Shown: positions 10,577 through 21,359, counted from the first letter of the stretch. The stretch: DNA of 64,000 bases from Tomitella biformata AHU 1821 (GCF_000524475.1 NZ_BAVQ01000003.1:186001-250000), one strand, 5' to 3'. The notes: generated from the sequence alone by a model not told the origin. Numbers and translations: made by a program.

Positions 10577-11017
10577 CGCGCACCCCTTCCAGGCACCCCA
10601 TCCCAATGATCAAGACAAGATTGTGCCACTCCAAACTGTGCGAACGCTGAGCACCCCACCTCGCTGCCCCCACCGAGAGCCGCGGGGCGCTGACCCGGTT
10701 CGGGCAGGATTCTCGCGAGGGTGCAAGGATGGGGCACAGGGTTACCTTCGCCTATCTAGCAGGAGCAGAATTTGTTCGCGGTCGTCACCATCGAACGCAC
10801 CGGATTCAGCCCACACGAGCGCGCTGCTGCGCGGTCGCCGTTGAGCTGTCCTATTCCGGCGATCGAAGACGTCCCGAGATTCTGCCCCGGAGTTTGGCAT
10901 TCGAACCCGCCAGGCCTCCCGGCCGCACCAGAATGAAGCGAAATCATCTTCATAATCGATAGCCAGCAGTACCCGCGTCACCGCATAACCACCCCCAACG
11001 TCTAGGAGTCAGACGAC
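10577..11017. other. Intergenic region upstream of sucB
   Basis: About 440 bases without a convincing gene. The only ORF, on the minus strand (10742-10981), has no ribosome site and no recognisable content. M. tuberculosis carries ephD at the corresponding place; nothing here resembles it. The sequence is somewhat lower in GC than its surroundings and should hold the promoters of sucB and of the divergent 123-residue gene. A TAGGAG ribosome site sits nine bases before the sucB ATG. Confidence 0.6.
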
Positions 11018-12775
11018 ATGGCCTTCTCCGTCCAGATGCCGGCGCTTGGTGAGAGTGTCACCGAGGGAACCGTCACGAGGTGGCTCAAGCAGGAGGGCGA
11101 CACCGTCGAGATTGACGAGCCGTTGCTCGAGGTCTCCACCGACAAGGTCGATACCGAGATCCCCTCTCCCATTTCCGGCGTTCTCAGCAAGATCGTCGCC
11201 CAGGAAGACGATGAGGTCGAGGTTGGCGGCGAGCTCGCCGTCATCAGCGAGCCCGGTGAGGCCGCACCGGCCGCCGCCGAGCCCGCGCCCGAGCCCGCCG
11301 CCGCCCCCACGCCCACCACCGCACCCGAGCCCACAGCAGCAGCGCCCGCCGCGCCTGCCGCGCCCGCCTCCAGCGCGCCTGCCGGCGCCGGCAGCCCGGT
11401 GACGATGCCAGAGCTTGGCGAATCCGTCACCGAGGGCACCGTCACCCGCTGGCTCAAGGCCGTCGGCGATTCCGTCGCCGTGGACGAGCCCCTGCTCGAG
11501 GTCTCCACCGACAAGGTCGACACTGAGATCCCGTCCCCCGTGGCGGGCACCTTGCTGGAGATCAACGCCCAGGAGGACGACGTCGTCGAGGTCGGCGGCC
11601 AGTTGGCCCTGATCGGCTCCGGCGCACCCGCCGCCGCTCCCGCCCCAGCAGCACCGGCACCGACGCCTGCCGCAGCCCCGGCTCCGGCAGCACCGGCACC
11701 CACCCCCCCGCCGGCGCCGACCCCGCCGCCCGCGCCGACCCCGCCCCCCGCGCCGAAGCCCGCAGCGGCCCCGGCTCCGGCAGCGCCGGCTCAGGCTCCC
11801 GCCGTGGCAGTCGCGCCGCGGGCAACCGAGGCTGAGTCCGGGAACACCCCGTACGTGACGCCATTGGTGCGCAAGCTCGCCAACGAGCACAACGTGGACC
11901 TGAACGCGGTGCGCGGCACCGGCGTCGGCGGCCGCATCCGCAAGCAGGATGTGCTGGCCGCGGCCGAGGCGCAGAAGGCCCCCGCGCCCGCAGCAGCAGC
12001 TGCCGCTCCCGCGGCAAAGGCCGCCGCGAGCGTCCGGCCGGAGCTGGCGAATCTGCCCGGCACCACGCAGAAGGCGAACCGCATCCGGCAGATCACCGCG
12101 ATCAAGACCCGCGAGTCGCTGCAGACCACGGCGCAGCTGACGCAGACCCATGAGGTCGACGTGTCGAAGATCGTGGCTCTGCGGGCCAAGGCGAAGGCGC
12201 GTTTCGCGGAGCGTGAGGGCGTCAACCTGACGTACCTGCCGTTCTTCGCGAAGGCGGCGATCGAGGCGCTCAAGGTGCACCCGAACGTCAACGCCAGCTA
12301 CAACGAGCCCGCCAAGGAGCTCACCTACCATGCGGCCGTGCACCTCGGCATCGCCGTGGACACCGATCAGGGCCTGCTGTCCCCGGTGATCCACAACGCG
12401 GGCGATCTCTCGCTGGCCGGGCTCGCCCGCGCCATCGTGGACATCGCCGACCGGGCGCGCAACGGCGGGCTCAAGCCCGACGAGCTCTCCGGCGGCACCT
12501 TCACCATCACCAACATCGGCAGCCAGGGCGCGTTGTTCGACACCCCGATCCTGGTCCCGCCGCAGGCGGCGATGCTGGGCACGGGCGCGATCGTCAAGCG
12601 CGCGGCCGTCGTGGTGGACGAGAACGGCAACGAGTCGCTCGGTATCCGCTCGATGTGCTTCCTGCCGCTGACGTACGACCACCGCCTGGTGGACGGCGCG
12701 GACGCCGGCCGGTTCATGACGACGATCCGACACCGGCTGGAGGAAGGCGCGTTCGAGGCCGATCTGGGCCTCTGA
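11018..12775 (+). CDS. sucB: Dihydrolipoamide acyltransferase E2 with two lipoyl domains
   Basis: Core of 2-oxoacid dehydrogenase complexes; the mycobacterial counterpart (DlaT, Rv2215) is the E2 of pyruvate dehydrogenase despite its sucB name. 585 residues: lipoyl domain 1 (1-80, lipoyl-Lys K43 in STDKVDTE), Ala/Pro-rich linker, lipoyl domain 2 (about 128-200, K166 in an identical motif), a longer Pro-rich linker with repeated PPAPT units, peripheral subunit-binding domain (about 279-315), and the catalytic domain ending with [11 protein letters not shown] near 553. lipB and lipA, which attach and build its cofactor, lie directly downstream, and the E1 aceE is in the same window. A terminator hairpin follows. 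Confidence 0.95.
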   Translation: MAFSVQMPALGESVTEGTVTRWLKQEGDTVEIDEPLLEVSTDKVDTEIPSPISGVLSKIVAQEDDEVEVGGELAVISEPGEAAPAAAEPAPEPAAAPTPTTAPEPTAAAPAAPAAPASSAPAGAGSPVTMPELGESVTEGTVTRWLKAVGDSVAVDEPLLEVSTDKVDTEIPSPVAGTLLEINAQEDDVVEVGGQLALIGSGAPAAAPAPAAPAPTPAAAPAPAAPAPTPPPAPTPPPAPTPPPAPKPAAAPAPAAPAQAPAVAVAPRATEAESGNTPYVTPLVRKLANEHNVDLNAVRGTGVGGRIRKQDVLAAAEAQKAPAPAAAAAAPAAKAAASVRPELANLPGTTQKANRIRQITAIKTRESLQTTAQLTQTHEVDVSKIVALRAKAKARFAEREGVNLTYLPFFAKAAIEALKVHPNVNASYNEPAKELTYHAAVHLGIAVDTDQGLLSPVIHNAGDLSLAGLARAIVDIADRARNGGLKPDELSGGTFTITNIGSQGALFDTPILVPPQAAMLGTGAIVKRAAVVVDENGNESLGIRSMCFLPLTYDHRLVDGADAGRFMTTIRHRLEEGAFEADLGL

Positions 12776-12822
12776 TCCTCCACCTATGGCCTCTGCATCG
12801 GCCATAACCGCTTAACCCGCAT

Positions 12823-12857
12823 CTCGGGGGCACCGTCGATATGATGGTGCCCCCGAG
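12823..12857. terminator. Terminator hairpin downstream of sucB
   Basis: CTCGGGGGCACC and its complement form a perfect 12-bp stem with an 11-nt loop 48 bases after the sucB stop. No T-tract follows. Confidence 0.8.
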
Positions 12858-12904
12858 CTGTTCCCAAGCTAGGGCTCGCAAGCCACAGAGGAAAGGCCGT
12901 CACC

Positions 12905-13792
12905 ATGCGTATCGCCGTCGCCGGATCCCACGGATTGATCGGGACGGCGTTGGTGGCCGCGTTGCGCAGGGCCCACCATGAGGTGTTGCTGCTGGTCCGT
13001 CGGGAGGCCCGCGCCAGCGACGAGATCTCGTGGGATCCGGTCACCGGCCGGATCAACCCGGAGCAGCTGGCCGGGGTGGACGCGGTGGTGAACCTGTGCG
13101 GAGTCGGCATCGGCGACCGGCGCTGGAGCGGTGCCCGCAAGCAGGAGATCCGCGACAGCCGCATCGGAGCAACGGAGGCCCTGGCCGGTGCGGTGGCTGC
13201 GGCCGGCGTGCCGACGCTGCTCAACGCCAACGCCATCGGGTACTACGGAAACTCCGGCGACCGGATCGTCGACGAGTCCGCCCCCGTCGGCACCGGCTTC
13301 CTGGCCCGCGTGTGCGCGGACTGGCAGGACGCCACCGCGGCCGCGTCAGAGGCCGGCGCCCGCGTCGCGATCGTCCGCAGCGGCCTGGTCCTCGCGAGGA
13401 CGGGCGGCATGCTCGGCCGGCTGGCGAACCTCTACCGCGCCGGGCTCGGTGGCCGTCTCGGGGAGGGCCGCCAGTACATGTCGTGGATCTCCCTCGAGGA
13501 CGAGGTGCGGGCGCTGACCTTCCTCCTGGAGCATCCCGAGATCAGCGGGCCCGTCAACCTCACGGGGCCGGCGCCGGTGACCAACACCCGGTTCAACGCC
13601 GCGCTCAGCCGCACCGTCCGCCGGCCGGCGCCCTGGGCGGTCCCCGCCTTCGCCCTCAAGGCGGTCCTGGGCGAGTTTGCGGCGGAGGGGGTCCTCGCGG
13701 GCCAGCGCGCCATCCCAACCGTGCTGGAGGCCAACGGATTCACGTTCCACCACCACACCATCGGGCAGGCGCTGGACGCCGCCCTGGGCTGA
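12905..13792 (+). CDS. TIGR01777 family NAD-dependent epimerase/dehydratase-like protein
   Basis: SDR-superfamily protein (YfcH/SulA-like, Rv2216 counterpart) of unknown substrate. 295 residues. The Rossmann motif GSHGLIG is at residues 7-13 and the family's [12 protein letters not shown] near 60. The usual YxxxK is replaced by the family-typical [13 protein letters not shown]. The C-terminal part carries [17 protein letters not shown] and the DUF1731-like tail. ATG has a GAGGAAAG ribosome site upstream. It stands at the head of a probable run with lipB and lipA. Confidence 0.9.
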   Translation: MRIAVAGSHGLIGTALVAALRRAHHEVLLLVRREARASDEISWDPVTGRINPEQLAGVDAVVNLCGVGIGDRRWSGARKQEIRDSRIGATEALAGAVAAAGVPTLLNANAIGYYGNSGDRIVDESAPVGTGFLARVCADWQDATAAASEAGARVAIVRSGLVLARTGGMLGRLANLYRAGLGGRLGEGRQYMSWISLEDEVRALTFLLEHPEISGPVNLTGPAPVTNTRFNAALSRTVRRPAPWAVPAFALKAVLGEFAAEGVLAGQRAIPTVLEANGFTFHHHTIGQALDAALG

Positions 13793-13840
13793 GCGTCCCT
13801 GACCTGGGCCCGCTGCGGCCCACCGCGTAGCGTGACCAGC

Positions 13841-14605
13841 ATGAGGAGCGTCACTGCGTCTGCGAGAGCGTCCGCCGAGCCCGTCGTCGTCACCGACCTG
13901 GGGCTGTCCGAATATCAACGCACGTGGGACCTGCAGCGTGAGCTCGCGACCAGTCGCGCCGACGGCGAGGGCCCGGACACGATGCTCCTGCTCGAGCATC
14001 CCCCCACCTACACCGCCGGCCGCCGCACCGAGCCCCATGACCGGCCCGTCGACGGCACCCCGGTCATCGATGTGGACCGCGGCGGCAAGATCACCTGGCA
14101 CGGCCCCGGCCAGCTCGTCGGCTACCCCATCATCAAGCTCGCGGAGCCCATCGACGTCGTCGACTATGTGCGCCGCCTCGAGCAGGGCCTCATCGCAGCG
14201 TGCGAGTCGCTGGGCCTGGAGTGCGGGCGTATCGAGGGCCGCTCCGGGGTGTGGCTGCCCACCACCGTGGTCGACGGGGAGCTGCGACCCGAGCGCAAGG
14301 TCGCGGCCATCGGCGTGCGCGTGCAGCGCGGCGTCACCCTCCACGGCTTCGCGATCAACTGCGACGCGGACCTGTCCGGCTTCGGCCAGATCATCCCGTG
14401 CGGCATCCCGGACGCCGGAGTGGGCTCGCTGAGCTCCGAGCTCGGCCGCGTCGTCGCGGTGGCCGAGGTGCGGGACGCCGTGCGCGACGCCGTCCTGGCC
14501 GCCCTCGACGGCGAGCTGCCCGTCGCGCACCAGGACATCCGCCGCCCGACCATCGCCGAGTTGAGCCGTCCCGCCACTCCCCTGCCAACCCTGCGCCTGG
14601 CCTAG
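13841..14605 (+). CDS. lipB: Octanoyl-[acyl carrier protein]:protein octanoyltransferase
   Basis: Transfers octanoyl from octanoyl-ACP to the lipoyl-domain Lys of E2 proteins, the first step of lipoate assembly. 254 residues from this ATG. The catalytic pair is visible: K153 in [11 protein letters not shown] and C187 in [23 protein letters not shown] is also conserved. A GTG three codons upstream is an equally possible start because no clear ribosome site distinguishes them. It lies 48 bases after the epimerase gene and 58 before lipA. Confidence 0.95.
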   Translation: MRSVTASARASAEPVVVTDLGLSEYQRTWDLQRELATSRADGEGPDTMLLLEHPPTYTAGRRTEPHDRPVDGTPVIDVDRGGKITWHGPGQLVGYPIIKLAEPIDVVDYVRRLEQGLIAACESLGLECGRIEGRSGVWLPTTVVDGELRPERKVAAIGVRVQRGVTLHGFAINCDADLSGFGQIIPCGIPDAGVGSLSSELGRVVAVAEVRDAVRDAVLAALDGELPVAHQDIRRPTIAELSRPATPLPTLRLA

Positions 14606-14663
14606 AAACCGCAGGCCGGGACACCACGGGCCCCCGCCAAGGGCGGCGCGTAGGGTGGGGATC

Positions 14664-15674
14664 GTGACTGTGGCCCCAGAAGGACGCAAGCTCCTGCGCA
14701 TCGAAGCACGGAACGCTCTAACACCCATCGAGCGCAAACCGGAGTGGATCAAGACCCGAGCGAAAATGGGTCCCGAATACACCGCCCTCAAGGACCTGGT
14801 GCGCGGCGAAGGCCTGCACACCGTCTGCGAGGAGGCGGGGTGTCCCAACATTTTCGAATGTTGGGAAGACCGCGAGGCGACGTTCCTCATCGGCGGTGAC
14901 GAGTGCACCCGCCGCTGCGACTTCTGCCAGATCGCGACGGGCAAGCCGAAGGAACTCGACCGCGACGAGCCCCGTCGCGTCGCAGAGTCCGTCAAGAAGA
15001 TGGCGCTGCGCTACTCCACCGTGACCGGCGTGGCGCGCGACGACCTGCCCGACGGCGGCGCCTGGCTCTACGCGGAAACCGTCCGCCTGATCCACGAACT
15101 CAACCCCGACACGGGCGTCGAGCTCCTCATCCCCGACTTCGACGGCAAGCCGGACCAGCTGGCCGAGGTCTTCGCGACCCGCCCCGAGGTCCTCGCCCAC
15201 AACGTCGAGACGGTGCCGAGCGTGTTCAAGCGCATCCGCCCCGGCTTCCGCTACCAGCGCAGCCTCGACGTGATCACCGCCGCGCGCGAGTACGGCCTGG
15301 TGACCAAGTCGAACCTCATCCTCGGCATGGGCGAGACGCCCGAGGAGATCACGGACGCGCTGCAGTCGCTGCACGACGCCGGCTGCGACATCATCACCAT
15401 CACCCAGTATCTGCGTCCGTCCGCGCTGCACCACCCGGTGGACCGCTGGGTCAAGCCGGAAGAGTTCGTCGCGCACTCCAAGGACGCTGAGGAGATGGGT
15501 TTCGCCGGCGTCATGGCCGGGCCGCTGGTGCGCTCGTCGTACCGCGCGGGCCGCCTCTACGCCCAGGCGCTAGCCCATCGCGGCCAGGAACTGCCCGCGA
15601 ACCTGGCGCACTTGGCCGAGGCCGGGACCGCCTCGCAGGAGGCCAGTTCCGTGCTCGCGCGCCTCAAGCGCTGA
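14664..15674 (+). CDS. lipA: Lipoyl synthase (radical SAM)
   Basis: Inserts two sulfur atoms into protein-bound octanoyl chains. 336 residues. Both cluster motifs are complete: [12 protein letters not shown] (Cys 55, 60, 66), which holds the auxiliary sulfur-donating cluster, and CTRRCDFC (Cys 81, 85, 88) for the SAM cluster. GTG chosen to match the usual short N-terminus ([11 protein letters not shown]); another GTG lies three codons upstream. Forms the lipoylation pair with lipB, next to the E2 substrate gene sucB. Confidence 0.96.
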   Translation: MTVAPEGRKLLRIEARNALTPIERKPEWIKTRAKMGPEYTALKDLVRGEGLHTVCEEAGCPNIFECWEDREATFLIGGDECTRRCDFCQIATGKPKELDRDEPRRVAESVKKMALRYSTVTGVARDDLPDGGAWLYAETVRLIHELNPDTGVELLIPDFDGKPDQLAEVFATRPEVLAHNVETVPSVFKRIRPGFRYQRSLDVITAAREYGLVTKSNLILGMGETPEEITDALQSLHDAGCDIITITQYLRPSALHHPVDRWVKPEEFVAHSKDAEEMGFAGVMAGPLVRSSYRAGRLYAQALAHRGQELPANLAHLAEAGTASQEASSVLARLKR

Positions 15675-15716
15675 CCAGGCGCACAGCGCTTCGCCGTCGT
15701 CCGTATCCTAAGGGGC

Positions 15717-16475
15717 ATGGCGAAGGTGAAACCCAGCAAGGAACAGCGCAAAGCGGCCAAGGCCGTCAGTAAAGAGGCTTCCAAGCAGCGCAGGAAGCAA
15801 ATCTGGCAGGCCTTCCAGATGCAGCGCAAGGAAGATAAGGCCCTTGTCCCGCTGATGCTCTTGTGCCTGCTCGGCACGACGGCCGTCGTGGTCGGGATCG
15901 GCGCGTTGATCGGCGACCTGGTGCTGTGGGCCTCGATCCCGATGGGCATCCTGCTCGGCGCGATGCTGGCCTTTATCCTCTTCGGCCGTCGGGTCCAGAA
16001 GAGCGTGTACAAAAAGGCCGACGGGCAGCCCGGCGCGGCGGCCTGGGCCCTCGACAGCCTGAAGGGCGCGTGGCGCGTCACCTCTGCCGTCGCGGCGACC
16101 ACCCAGATGGACGCGGTGCACCGAGTGATCGGGCGTCCCGGCGTGATCTTCATCGGCGAGGGCGCCCCCCAGCGGCTCAAGCCGCTGATGGCGCAGGAGA
16201 AGAAGCGGACCGCCCGCTTGATCGGCGACACCCCCATCTACGAGTTCACGGTCGGCAACGACGAGGGCCAGATCCCCCTGTCCAAGCTGCAGCGCACCCT
16301 GACGAAGCTGCCGAAGAACATCGACACCAAGACCCTCGACGCGATCGAGGGTCGCATGACCGCGCTCAAGAGCAAGGGCGGCGCCGGCGCGGCGCTGCCC
16401 AAGGGCCCGATGCCCGGCAACGCCAAGCAGAAGGGCATGCAGCGCACGATGCGCCGCCGCGGCGGCGGCGCGTGA
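15717..16475 (+). CDS. DUF4191 membrane protein
   Basis: Conserved actinobacterial membrane protein of unknown function (Rv2219 counterpart), 252 residues. A basic, helical N-terminus (KPSKEQRKAAKAVSKEASKQ) precedes two hydrophobic helices at about 43-65 and 68-92. The cytoplasmic part carries VIGRPGVIFIGEGAPQRLKPL and ends in a run of glycine and arginine. ATG has AGGGG five bases upstream. Always found next to lipA in relatives, but no functional link to lipoate is known to me. Confidence 0.85.
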   Translation: MAKVKPSKEQRKAAKAVSKEASKQRRKQIWQAFQMQRKEDKALVPLMLLCLLGTTAVVVGIGALIGDLVLWASIPMGILLGAMLAFILFGRRVQKSVYKKADGQPGAAAWALDSLKGAWRVTSAVAATTQMDAVHRVIGRPGVIFIGEGAPQRLKPLMAQEKKRTARLIGDTPIYEFTVGNDEGQIPLSKLQRTLTKLPKNIDTKTLDAIEGRMTALKSKGGAGAALPKGPMPGNAKQKGMQRTMRRRGGGA

Positions 16476-16487
16476 CCCGCTGAGACA

Positions 16488-16522
16488 ACAATCCCCCGAG
16501 GCCGCTGGCCCCGGGGGATTGT
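16488..16522. terminator. Hairpin between DUF4191 and RDD genes
   Basis: ACAATCCCCCG pairs with its complement (11 bp), and the interior has a further GGCC/GGCC pairing. It follows the DUF4191 stop on the plus strand and lies beyond the convergent RDD gene. Confidence 0.8.
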
Positions 16523-16644
16523 CCATTCCAGACACTGCTGCTGCGCCCGTGCCCGTGAGTCCGCCGCACCTGCACGGGTCCGCCGCGACTGCAAGCGGGG
16601 CCTCGCGGTCAAACCGCGGCGACCGCGGACCTTTCGGCGCTGGG

Positions 16645-17121
16645 CTAGCTGGTGCGGATGACCGCCGACTGGGTGGCGCGGTCATGCAGGCCGCGGCCGT
16701 CGATGTCGTTGAGGAGCGGCGGCATGATGAACACGGTCAGCAGCACGCGGAAGAACGACCGGCCCAGCCCCACCCGCACCGGCGCGTCCACCCGCACGAC
16801 GCCCATGCCCAACGCGGCCTGGCCGGGGGTGAACGCGAACAGCCACACGCCGACCACGCTGACCAGGATCCACACCAGCAGGGTGGTCGTCGCCTTGTCC
16901 GGGGCGCCGTCCCACACGTTCATGACCAGCAGCCCGATGCCGACGCTCAGCAGCCAGTCGATCACCAGCGCCAGGACTCGCCTGGTGGTCGGCGCCAACG
17001 AACCCGCGCCGGTCTCCGGCAGCCCCATCCGCTCGCCGCGATATTTTTCCTCGGTACCGTCCTCGCCCTTGGGCAGGGCCGCGGAGGGGCCGTTGAGCCA
17101 GGAGCCAATTGAGTCGCGCAT
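16645..17121 (-). CDS. RDD family membrane protein
   Basis: 158-residue membrane protein of the RDD family (Rv2219A counterpart), function unknown. The Arg-Asp signature appears as RRVLALVIDWLLSVG near residue 47. Hydrophobic segments are at about 48-68, 77-97 and 122-140. FTPGQAALGMGVVRVDAPV is the conserved loop. It is divergent from glnA with about 230 bases between. Confidence 0.85.
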   Translation of the reverse strand: MRDSIGSWLNGPSAALPKGEDGTEEKYRGERMGLPETGAGSLAPTTRRVLALVIDWLLSVGIGLLVMNVWDGAPDKATTTLLVWILVSVVGVWLFAFTPGQAALGMGVVRVDAPVRVGLGRSFFRVLLTVFIMPPLLNDIDGRGLHDRATQSAVIRTS

Positions 17122-17235
17122 GCCTCATAGGGTACGTGGGCGCCGGCGGCTGGTCCCCCGCCGTCGCAGCGCACTGTGGCGCAGGTCCCTAAATCCCCGG
17201 GGAACCGGGTGGACGGCCCCAGATACCCGTAACGT

Positions 17236-17273
17236 GTAACACCGTCGCAACATGTGGTTGACGGCTGAGCAAT
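17236..17273 (+). promoter_or_regulatory. GlnR-type operator upstream of glnA
   Basis: Four 5-base blocks separated by exactly six bases each: GTAAC, GCAAC, TTGAC, GCAAT. This reproduces the actinobacterial GlnR consensus of alternating GTnAC and GnAAC blocks with six-base spacers; two blocks are perfect and two have one mismatch. It lies 75 bases before the glnA start, where GlnR normally acts on nitrogen genes. Confidence 0.65.
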
Positions 17274-17347
17274 ACCGCGCCGCTACCGTGTGATGTGTAG
17301 CCGCGCCTGTCGCACCACGATGGGTATTGACCAAGGAGTCTAAAAAG

Positions 17348-18781
17348 GTGTTCAAATCCCCCGAAGAGGTCCTCGCCTATATCAAGAATGAGGACATCGA
17401 ATACGTCGATATCCGCTTTTGCGATGTGCCCGGGGTCATGCAGCACTTCTCGCTCCCCGCGAAGGCCTTCACCGAGGACGTGTTCGTCGACGGCCTCGCA
17501 TTCGACGGTTCCTCCGTCCGTGGCTTTCAGTCGATCCACGAGTCCGACATGCAGCTGATGCCCGACGTCACCACTGCGACGGTCGACCAGTTCCGCTCGG
17601 CCAAGACGCTGAACATGAACTTCTTCGTCCACGACCCGTTCACGCGTGAGGCGTACAGCCGCGACCCGCGCAACGTCGCCCGCAAGGCGGAGGAGTACCT
17701 GAAGAGCACCGGCATCGCCGACACCTGCTTCTTCGGCGCGGAAGCCGAGTTCTACATCTTCGACTCCGTGCAGTTCGACTCGTCGGTGAACAGCAGCTCC
17801 TATAAGGTCGACTCCTCGGCCGGCTGGTGGAACACCGGCAAGGCCACCGAGGCCGACGGCAGCCCGAACCTGGGCTATAAGGTCCGCATGAAGGGCGGCT
17901 ACTTCCCCGTCGCCCCGTACGATCACTTCGTCGACCTGCGCGACCAAATGTCCACGAACCTGACCAACGCGGGCTTCGAGCTCGAGCGCCTGCACCACGA
18001 GGTCGGCACCGGCGGCCAGCAGGAGATCAACTACAAGTTCAACACGCTGCTCGCCGCGGCGGACGAGCTGATGCTGTTCAAATACATCATCAAGAACACC
18101 GCCTGGCAGGCCGGCAAGACCGTCACCTTCATGCCCAAGCCCCTGTTCGGCGACAACGGCTCCGGCATGCACGCGCACCAGTCCCTGTGGAAGGACGGCA
18201 AGCCCCTCTTCCATGACGAGTCCGGCTACGCGGGCCTGTCCGACATGGCGCGCCACTACATCGGCGGCATTCTGAAACACGCGCCGTCGCTGCTGGCGTT
18301 CACCAACCCGACGATCAACTCGTATAAGCGGCTGGTGCCCGGCTACGAGGCACCGATCAACCTGGTGTACTCGCAGCGCAACCGCTCCGCCTGCGTGCGC
18401 ATCCCGATCACGGGCAGCAACCCCAAGGCCAAGCGCATCGAGTTCCGCTCGCCCGACTCCTCCGGCAACCCGTACCTGGCGTTCGCCGCGATGATGATGG
18501 CTGGCATCGACGGCGTCCGCAACAAGATCGAGCCCGCGGACCCCATCGACAAGGACCTCTACGAGCTTCCCCCGGAGGAGGCCGCGAACGTCGCCCAGGC
18601 CCCAACCTCGCTCAAGGACGTCATCGACAACCTCGAGCGCGACCACGACTACCTCACCGAGGGCGGCGTGTTCACCACCGACTTGATCGAGAAGTGGATC
18701 GAGATCAAGCGCGAGGAGGAGATCGCCCCGATCAACCTGCGCCCGCACCCGTACGAGTTCGACCTGTACTACGACTGCTAG
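17348..18781 (+). CDS. glnA: Glutamine synthetase type I
   Basis: Condenses ammonia and glutamate with ATP; main ammonia-assimilating enzyme. 477 residues, matching GlnA1 of M. tuberculosis (478). Visible motifs: [17 protein letters not shown], the metal-binding [26 protein letters not shown], and the adenylylation site Tyr405 in [11 protein letters not shown], which makes it a substrate of GlnE encoded about 10 kb downstream. GTG start, with AAGGAG nine bases upstream; an open extension upstream has no support. A GlnR-type operator lies upstream and a very long hairpin downstream. Confidence 0.97.
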   Translation: MFKSPEEVLAYIKNEDIEYVDIRFCDVPGVMQHFSLPAKAFTEDVFVDGLAFDGSSVRGFQSIHESDMQLMPDVTTATVDQFRSAKTLNMNFFVHDPFTREAYSRDPRNVARKAEEYLKSTGIADTCFFGAEAEFYIFDSVQFDSSVNSSSYKVDSSAGWWNTGKATEADGSPNLGYKVRMKGGYFPVAPYDHFVDLRDQMSTNLTNAGFELERLHHEVGTGGQQEINYKFNTLLAAADELMLFKYIIKNTAWQAGKTVTFMPKPLFGDNGSGMHAHQSLWKDGKPLFHDESGYAGLSDMARHYIGGILKHAPSLLAFTNPTINSYKRLVPGYEAPINLVYSQRNRSACVRIPITGSNPKAKRIEFRSPDSSGNPYLAFAAMMMAGIDGVRNKIEPADPIDKDLYELPPEEAANVAQAPTSLKDVIDNLERDHDYLTEGGVFTTDLIEKWIEIKREEEIAPINLRPHPYEFDLYYDC

Positions 18782-18812
18782 TCAGCAGTTAGAGCTAGGC
18801 GGCGCAAGACCG

Positions 18813-18875
18813 CAACGCGACCGACGATGTTGAGGCATTCCTCGAGTAGGGGCCTCAACAACGTCGGTCGCGTTG
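18813..18875. terminator. Very long hairpin downstream of glnA
   Basis: Arms of 24 bases (starting CAACGCGACCGACG) pair with only one mismatch around a 15-nt loop. Position after the glnA stop and before the next promoter suggests an intrinsic terminator without a T-tract. Confidence 0.8.
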
Positions 18876-18941
18876 TCGGTGGACGTACCCACGAAGGCCA
18901 ATGCGCCACGGGACGGTCGTGCGACTCGATAGCATTCGGGC

Positions 18942-21359
18942 GTGTCGATACAAGGTGATCCAGGTCAGAGCCCGGGAGACGGAGACGTCTCCGCCCCACC
19001 CGCAGTCAACGAGCGCACGGCGGGCTCCCTCGCGCGGCGGCTGATCGGCCTTGGGGCCGTCGTCGTGCTGCTGCTCGTCGCCTTGTGGTCGGTGCTGAGC
19101 CTGCAACCGCCCGATCCCAAGGGCACTGACGCCCCAGCCGACACGTTCAGCGCCGGGCGGGCGATGGCGACCGTCGACCAGATGGCGGTCAAGGCCCACC
19201 CCACCGGCAGCGCCGCGAACGACGCGGTCCGCGAGCGCCTGGTCGCGGACCTCACCGCGCTGGGGCTCGACCCGCAGGTGCGGCCCGCGCTGAGCTTCGA
19301 CGTCGACGCCCACGACGACATCGATGTCACCAACGCGCAGAACATCGTGGCCGTCATCGAGGGCTCGGACTCGACGGGCCGGCTGTTCCTCGCCGCACAC
19401 TACGACTCCGCGCAGGTCTCCCCCGGCGCCGGCGACGATGCCTCTGGAGTGGGCTCGATCCTCGAGATCGCCCGCGCCCTCACGGCGGGGCCGACGCCCC
19501 GCAACGACGTCGTCCTCCTGCTCACCGACGCGGAGGAGGCGGGCACGCTCGGCTCGGAGGGCTTCGCGCACTCCGACCCGCTGGCCGCGGATGGCGGGGT
19601 AATCCTCAACTTCGAGGCCCGTGGCTCGCGCGGCCCGGTGGTGATGTTCGAGACCTCGGATGGCAACGCGGACCTCGCGCGGCTCTACGGCGCCAACGCG
19701 CCGCACCCTGTGGCGACCAGCGCGGCCGTAGAGGTCTATCGCAAACTCCGCAACAACACCGACTTCACCTCATTCCTCCAGGAGGGCGGCTTCACCGGGC
19801 TCAACTCCGCCTACTTCGACGGGGCGGCGGTCTACCACACCCCGCAGGACACGCCGGCCCGTCTAGACCAGGGCAGCCTGCAGATGATGGGCGCCAACGG
19901 CCTCGCGCTGACCCGCGCGCTCGCCGACGCGGACCTCGGCACCTACGCGCACGAGTCCGCCAACGACGCGACCTACTTTCCCGTGCTCGGCTCGCTGGCG
20001 CGCTACCCCGGCTGGCTCGTCTGGCCGCTCGCGGCGCTCGCGGTCGTCGCCGTCGCCGGGTTCGGCGCCCTCGCCCGGATCCGGGCGGAGACGACGGCCC
20101 CGCGCCTCGCCATCGGGTGGGTGGCCGCGCTGATTCCGCTGGTGCTCGCACCGCTGGCCGCACAACTGCTGTGGTGGCTGCTCGCCGCGATCCGACCCGG
20201 CTACGCCCAGAGCCTCGACCTGTGGCGGCCCGGCTGGTTCCGACTCGGCGTCGTCGCGCTGGTGGTCGCCGTATTCCTCGCGTGGGTCGCCGTGCTGCGG
20301 CGCCGGCTGGGGACCCTGCCGCTGGTGTTCGGCGCCCTGCTGTGGCTGGCCATCCTCGGGATCGTTCTGGCTGCCGTCGCGCCTGGCGCCTCCTATCTGA
20401 CGACGTTGCCCGCGCTGGTCGGCGCCGGCGCGGCCATCCTCGCGCTGCTCGCACGCCAGCCTGCGGTCACGGCACTCGCCGCCCTCGTCGGCTCGGTCTT
20501 CGCGGTGCTCGTGCTGGCCCCGGCGATCGCGCTGTTCTTCCCGTCGCTCGGCATGTCGATGTCCGCGGTCACCGCGGTCATCGTCGTACTGCTGTGCTTC
20601 GCGATCTTGCCGGTGCTCGACCTGCTGTTCCCCGCCCCGCTGACAGCCGACCCGGACACCCGCGACCAGCGCCCGGCCCGGCTCGGCGCCGCCGCGGTCC
20701 CGATCACGGCGCTCGGCGCGGCCATCGTCCTCGTCGCGGTCGGGCTGTTCGTCGACACCTTCGACGCAGAGCACCCGGAGCCGGCCCACCTCATGTACGC
20801 CATGGACGCCGACACCCGGACAGCGCAGTGGGTCAGTGAGAGCTCCCCGAGCCGCTACACCGAGCAGTACCTCGACGGTCGTGCGGACATCTCCCAGGGC
20901 TTCCCGTTTATCGACGGGGAGGTCGAAGTCGGCCCCGCAGAGCCCGCCGAGTTGCCGCCCCCGACCATCACCGTCCTCACAGACACGGCGACCGCCGACG
21001 GCCGTGAGGTGACCGTCCGCGTCCAGCCGCAGCGGCCCGTCCGGCTCGTCACGCTGGGCGTGACCACCGACGGGACCATCGAGTCCGCGACGGTGCAGGG
21101 CCGCGCGCTGCCCGACGACGCGATGGGCCACGGCAGCAGCGTCGTCACCTTCCACGCGCCACCCGCCGAGGGCGTGGAGATGGTCTTCACGCTCACCGGG
21201 GACGGCCCCGTCCGGCTGCGCGCCGTCGACGGCAGCGACGGGCTGTCCGCGCTGCCCGGCTACCAGCCGCTGCCTGCGGACGTCGACATCGCCGGCACGC
21301 ACAGCTCCGACCTGCTGATGGTCGCCACCGAGCAGGGGCTGCCCGCGGTCCCCCGGTAG
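18942..21359 (+). CDS. M28-family membrane-bound zinc peptidase
   Basis: 805-residue protein. Residues 33-54 form a signal anchor, 85-335 an M28 aminopeptidase domain outside the membrane, 350-605 a bundle of about eight hydrophobic helices, and the last 190 an extracytoplasmic beta-rich domain. Candidate zinc and catalytic residues are visible: H153 (AAHYDS), D165/D166 (GAGDDASG), E198/E199 (DAEEAG), and a late His in YHTPQDT. The layout recalls eukaryotic ERMP1/FXNA-like M28 proteins. Substrate unknown. The GTG start has no clear ribosome site. It is absent from this position in M. tuberculosis and begins an accessory insert. Confidence 0.85.
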   Translation: MSIQGDPGQSPGDGDVSAPPAVNERTAGSLARRLIGLGAVVVLLLVALWSVLSLQPPDPKGTDAPADTFSAGRAMATVDQMAVKAHPTGSAANDAVRERLVADLTALGLDPQVRPALSFDVDAHDDIDVTNAQNIVAVIEGSDSTGRLFLAAHYDSAQVSPGAGDDASGVGSILEIARALTAGPTPRNDVVLLLTDAEEAGTLGSEGFAHSDPLAADGGVILNFEARGSRGPVVMFETSDGNADLARLYGANAPHPVATSAAVEVYRKLRNNTDFTSFLQEGGFTGLNSAYFDGAAVYHTPQDTPARLDQGSLQMMGANGLALTRALADADLGTYAHESANDATYFPVLGSLARYPGWLVWPLAALAVVAVAGFGALARIRAETTAPRLAIGWVAALIPLVLAPLAAQLLWWLLAAIRPGYAQSLDLWRPGWFRLGVVALVVAVFLAWVAVLRRRLGTLPLVFGALLWLAILGIVLAAVAPGASYLTTLPALVGAGAAILALLARQPAVTALAALVGSVFAVLVLAPAIALFFPSLGMSMSAVTAVIVVLLCFAILPVLDLLFPAPLTADPDTRDQRPARLGAAAVPITALGAAIVLVAVGLFVDTFDAEHPEPAHLMYAMDADTRTAQWVSESSPSRYTEQYLDGRADISQGFPFIDGEVEVGPAEPAELPPPTITVLTDTATADGREVTVRVQPQRPVRLVTLGVTTDGTIESATVQGRALPDDAMGHGSSVVTFHAPPAEGVEMVFTLTGDGPVRLRAVDGSDGLSALPGYQPLPADVDIAGTHSSDLLMVATEQGLPAVPR

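Noticed and set aside
10742-10981. Small minus-strand ORF before sucB
   Set aside because: No ribosome site, atypical composition and no recognisable domain.
11695-11760. Pro/Ala-coding repeats as possible CRISPR or satellite
   Set aside because: They encode the flexible linker of the E2 protein in frame and have no spacer-repeat structure.
11009-12805. 598-codon ORF antisense to sucB
   Set aside because: Gly/Arg-rich shadow of the Ala/Pro-rich E2 linkers.
13807-13825. Short GGGCC/GGCCC hairpin before lipB
   Set aside because: A stem of about six pairs is too common by chance in this GC content to call a terminator.
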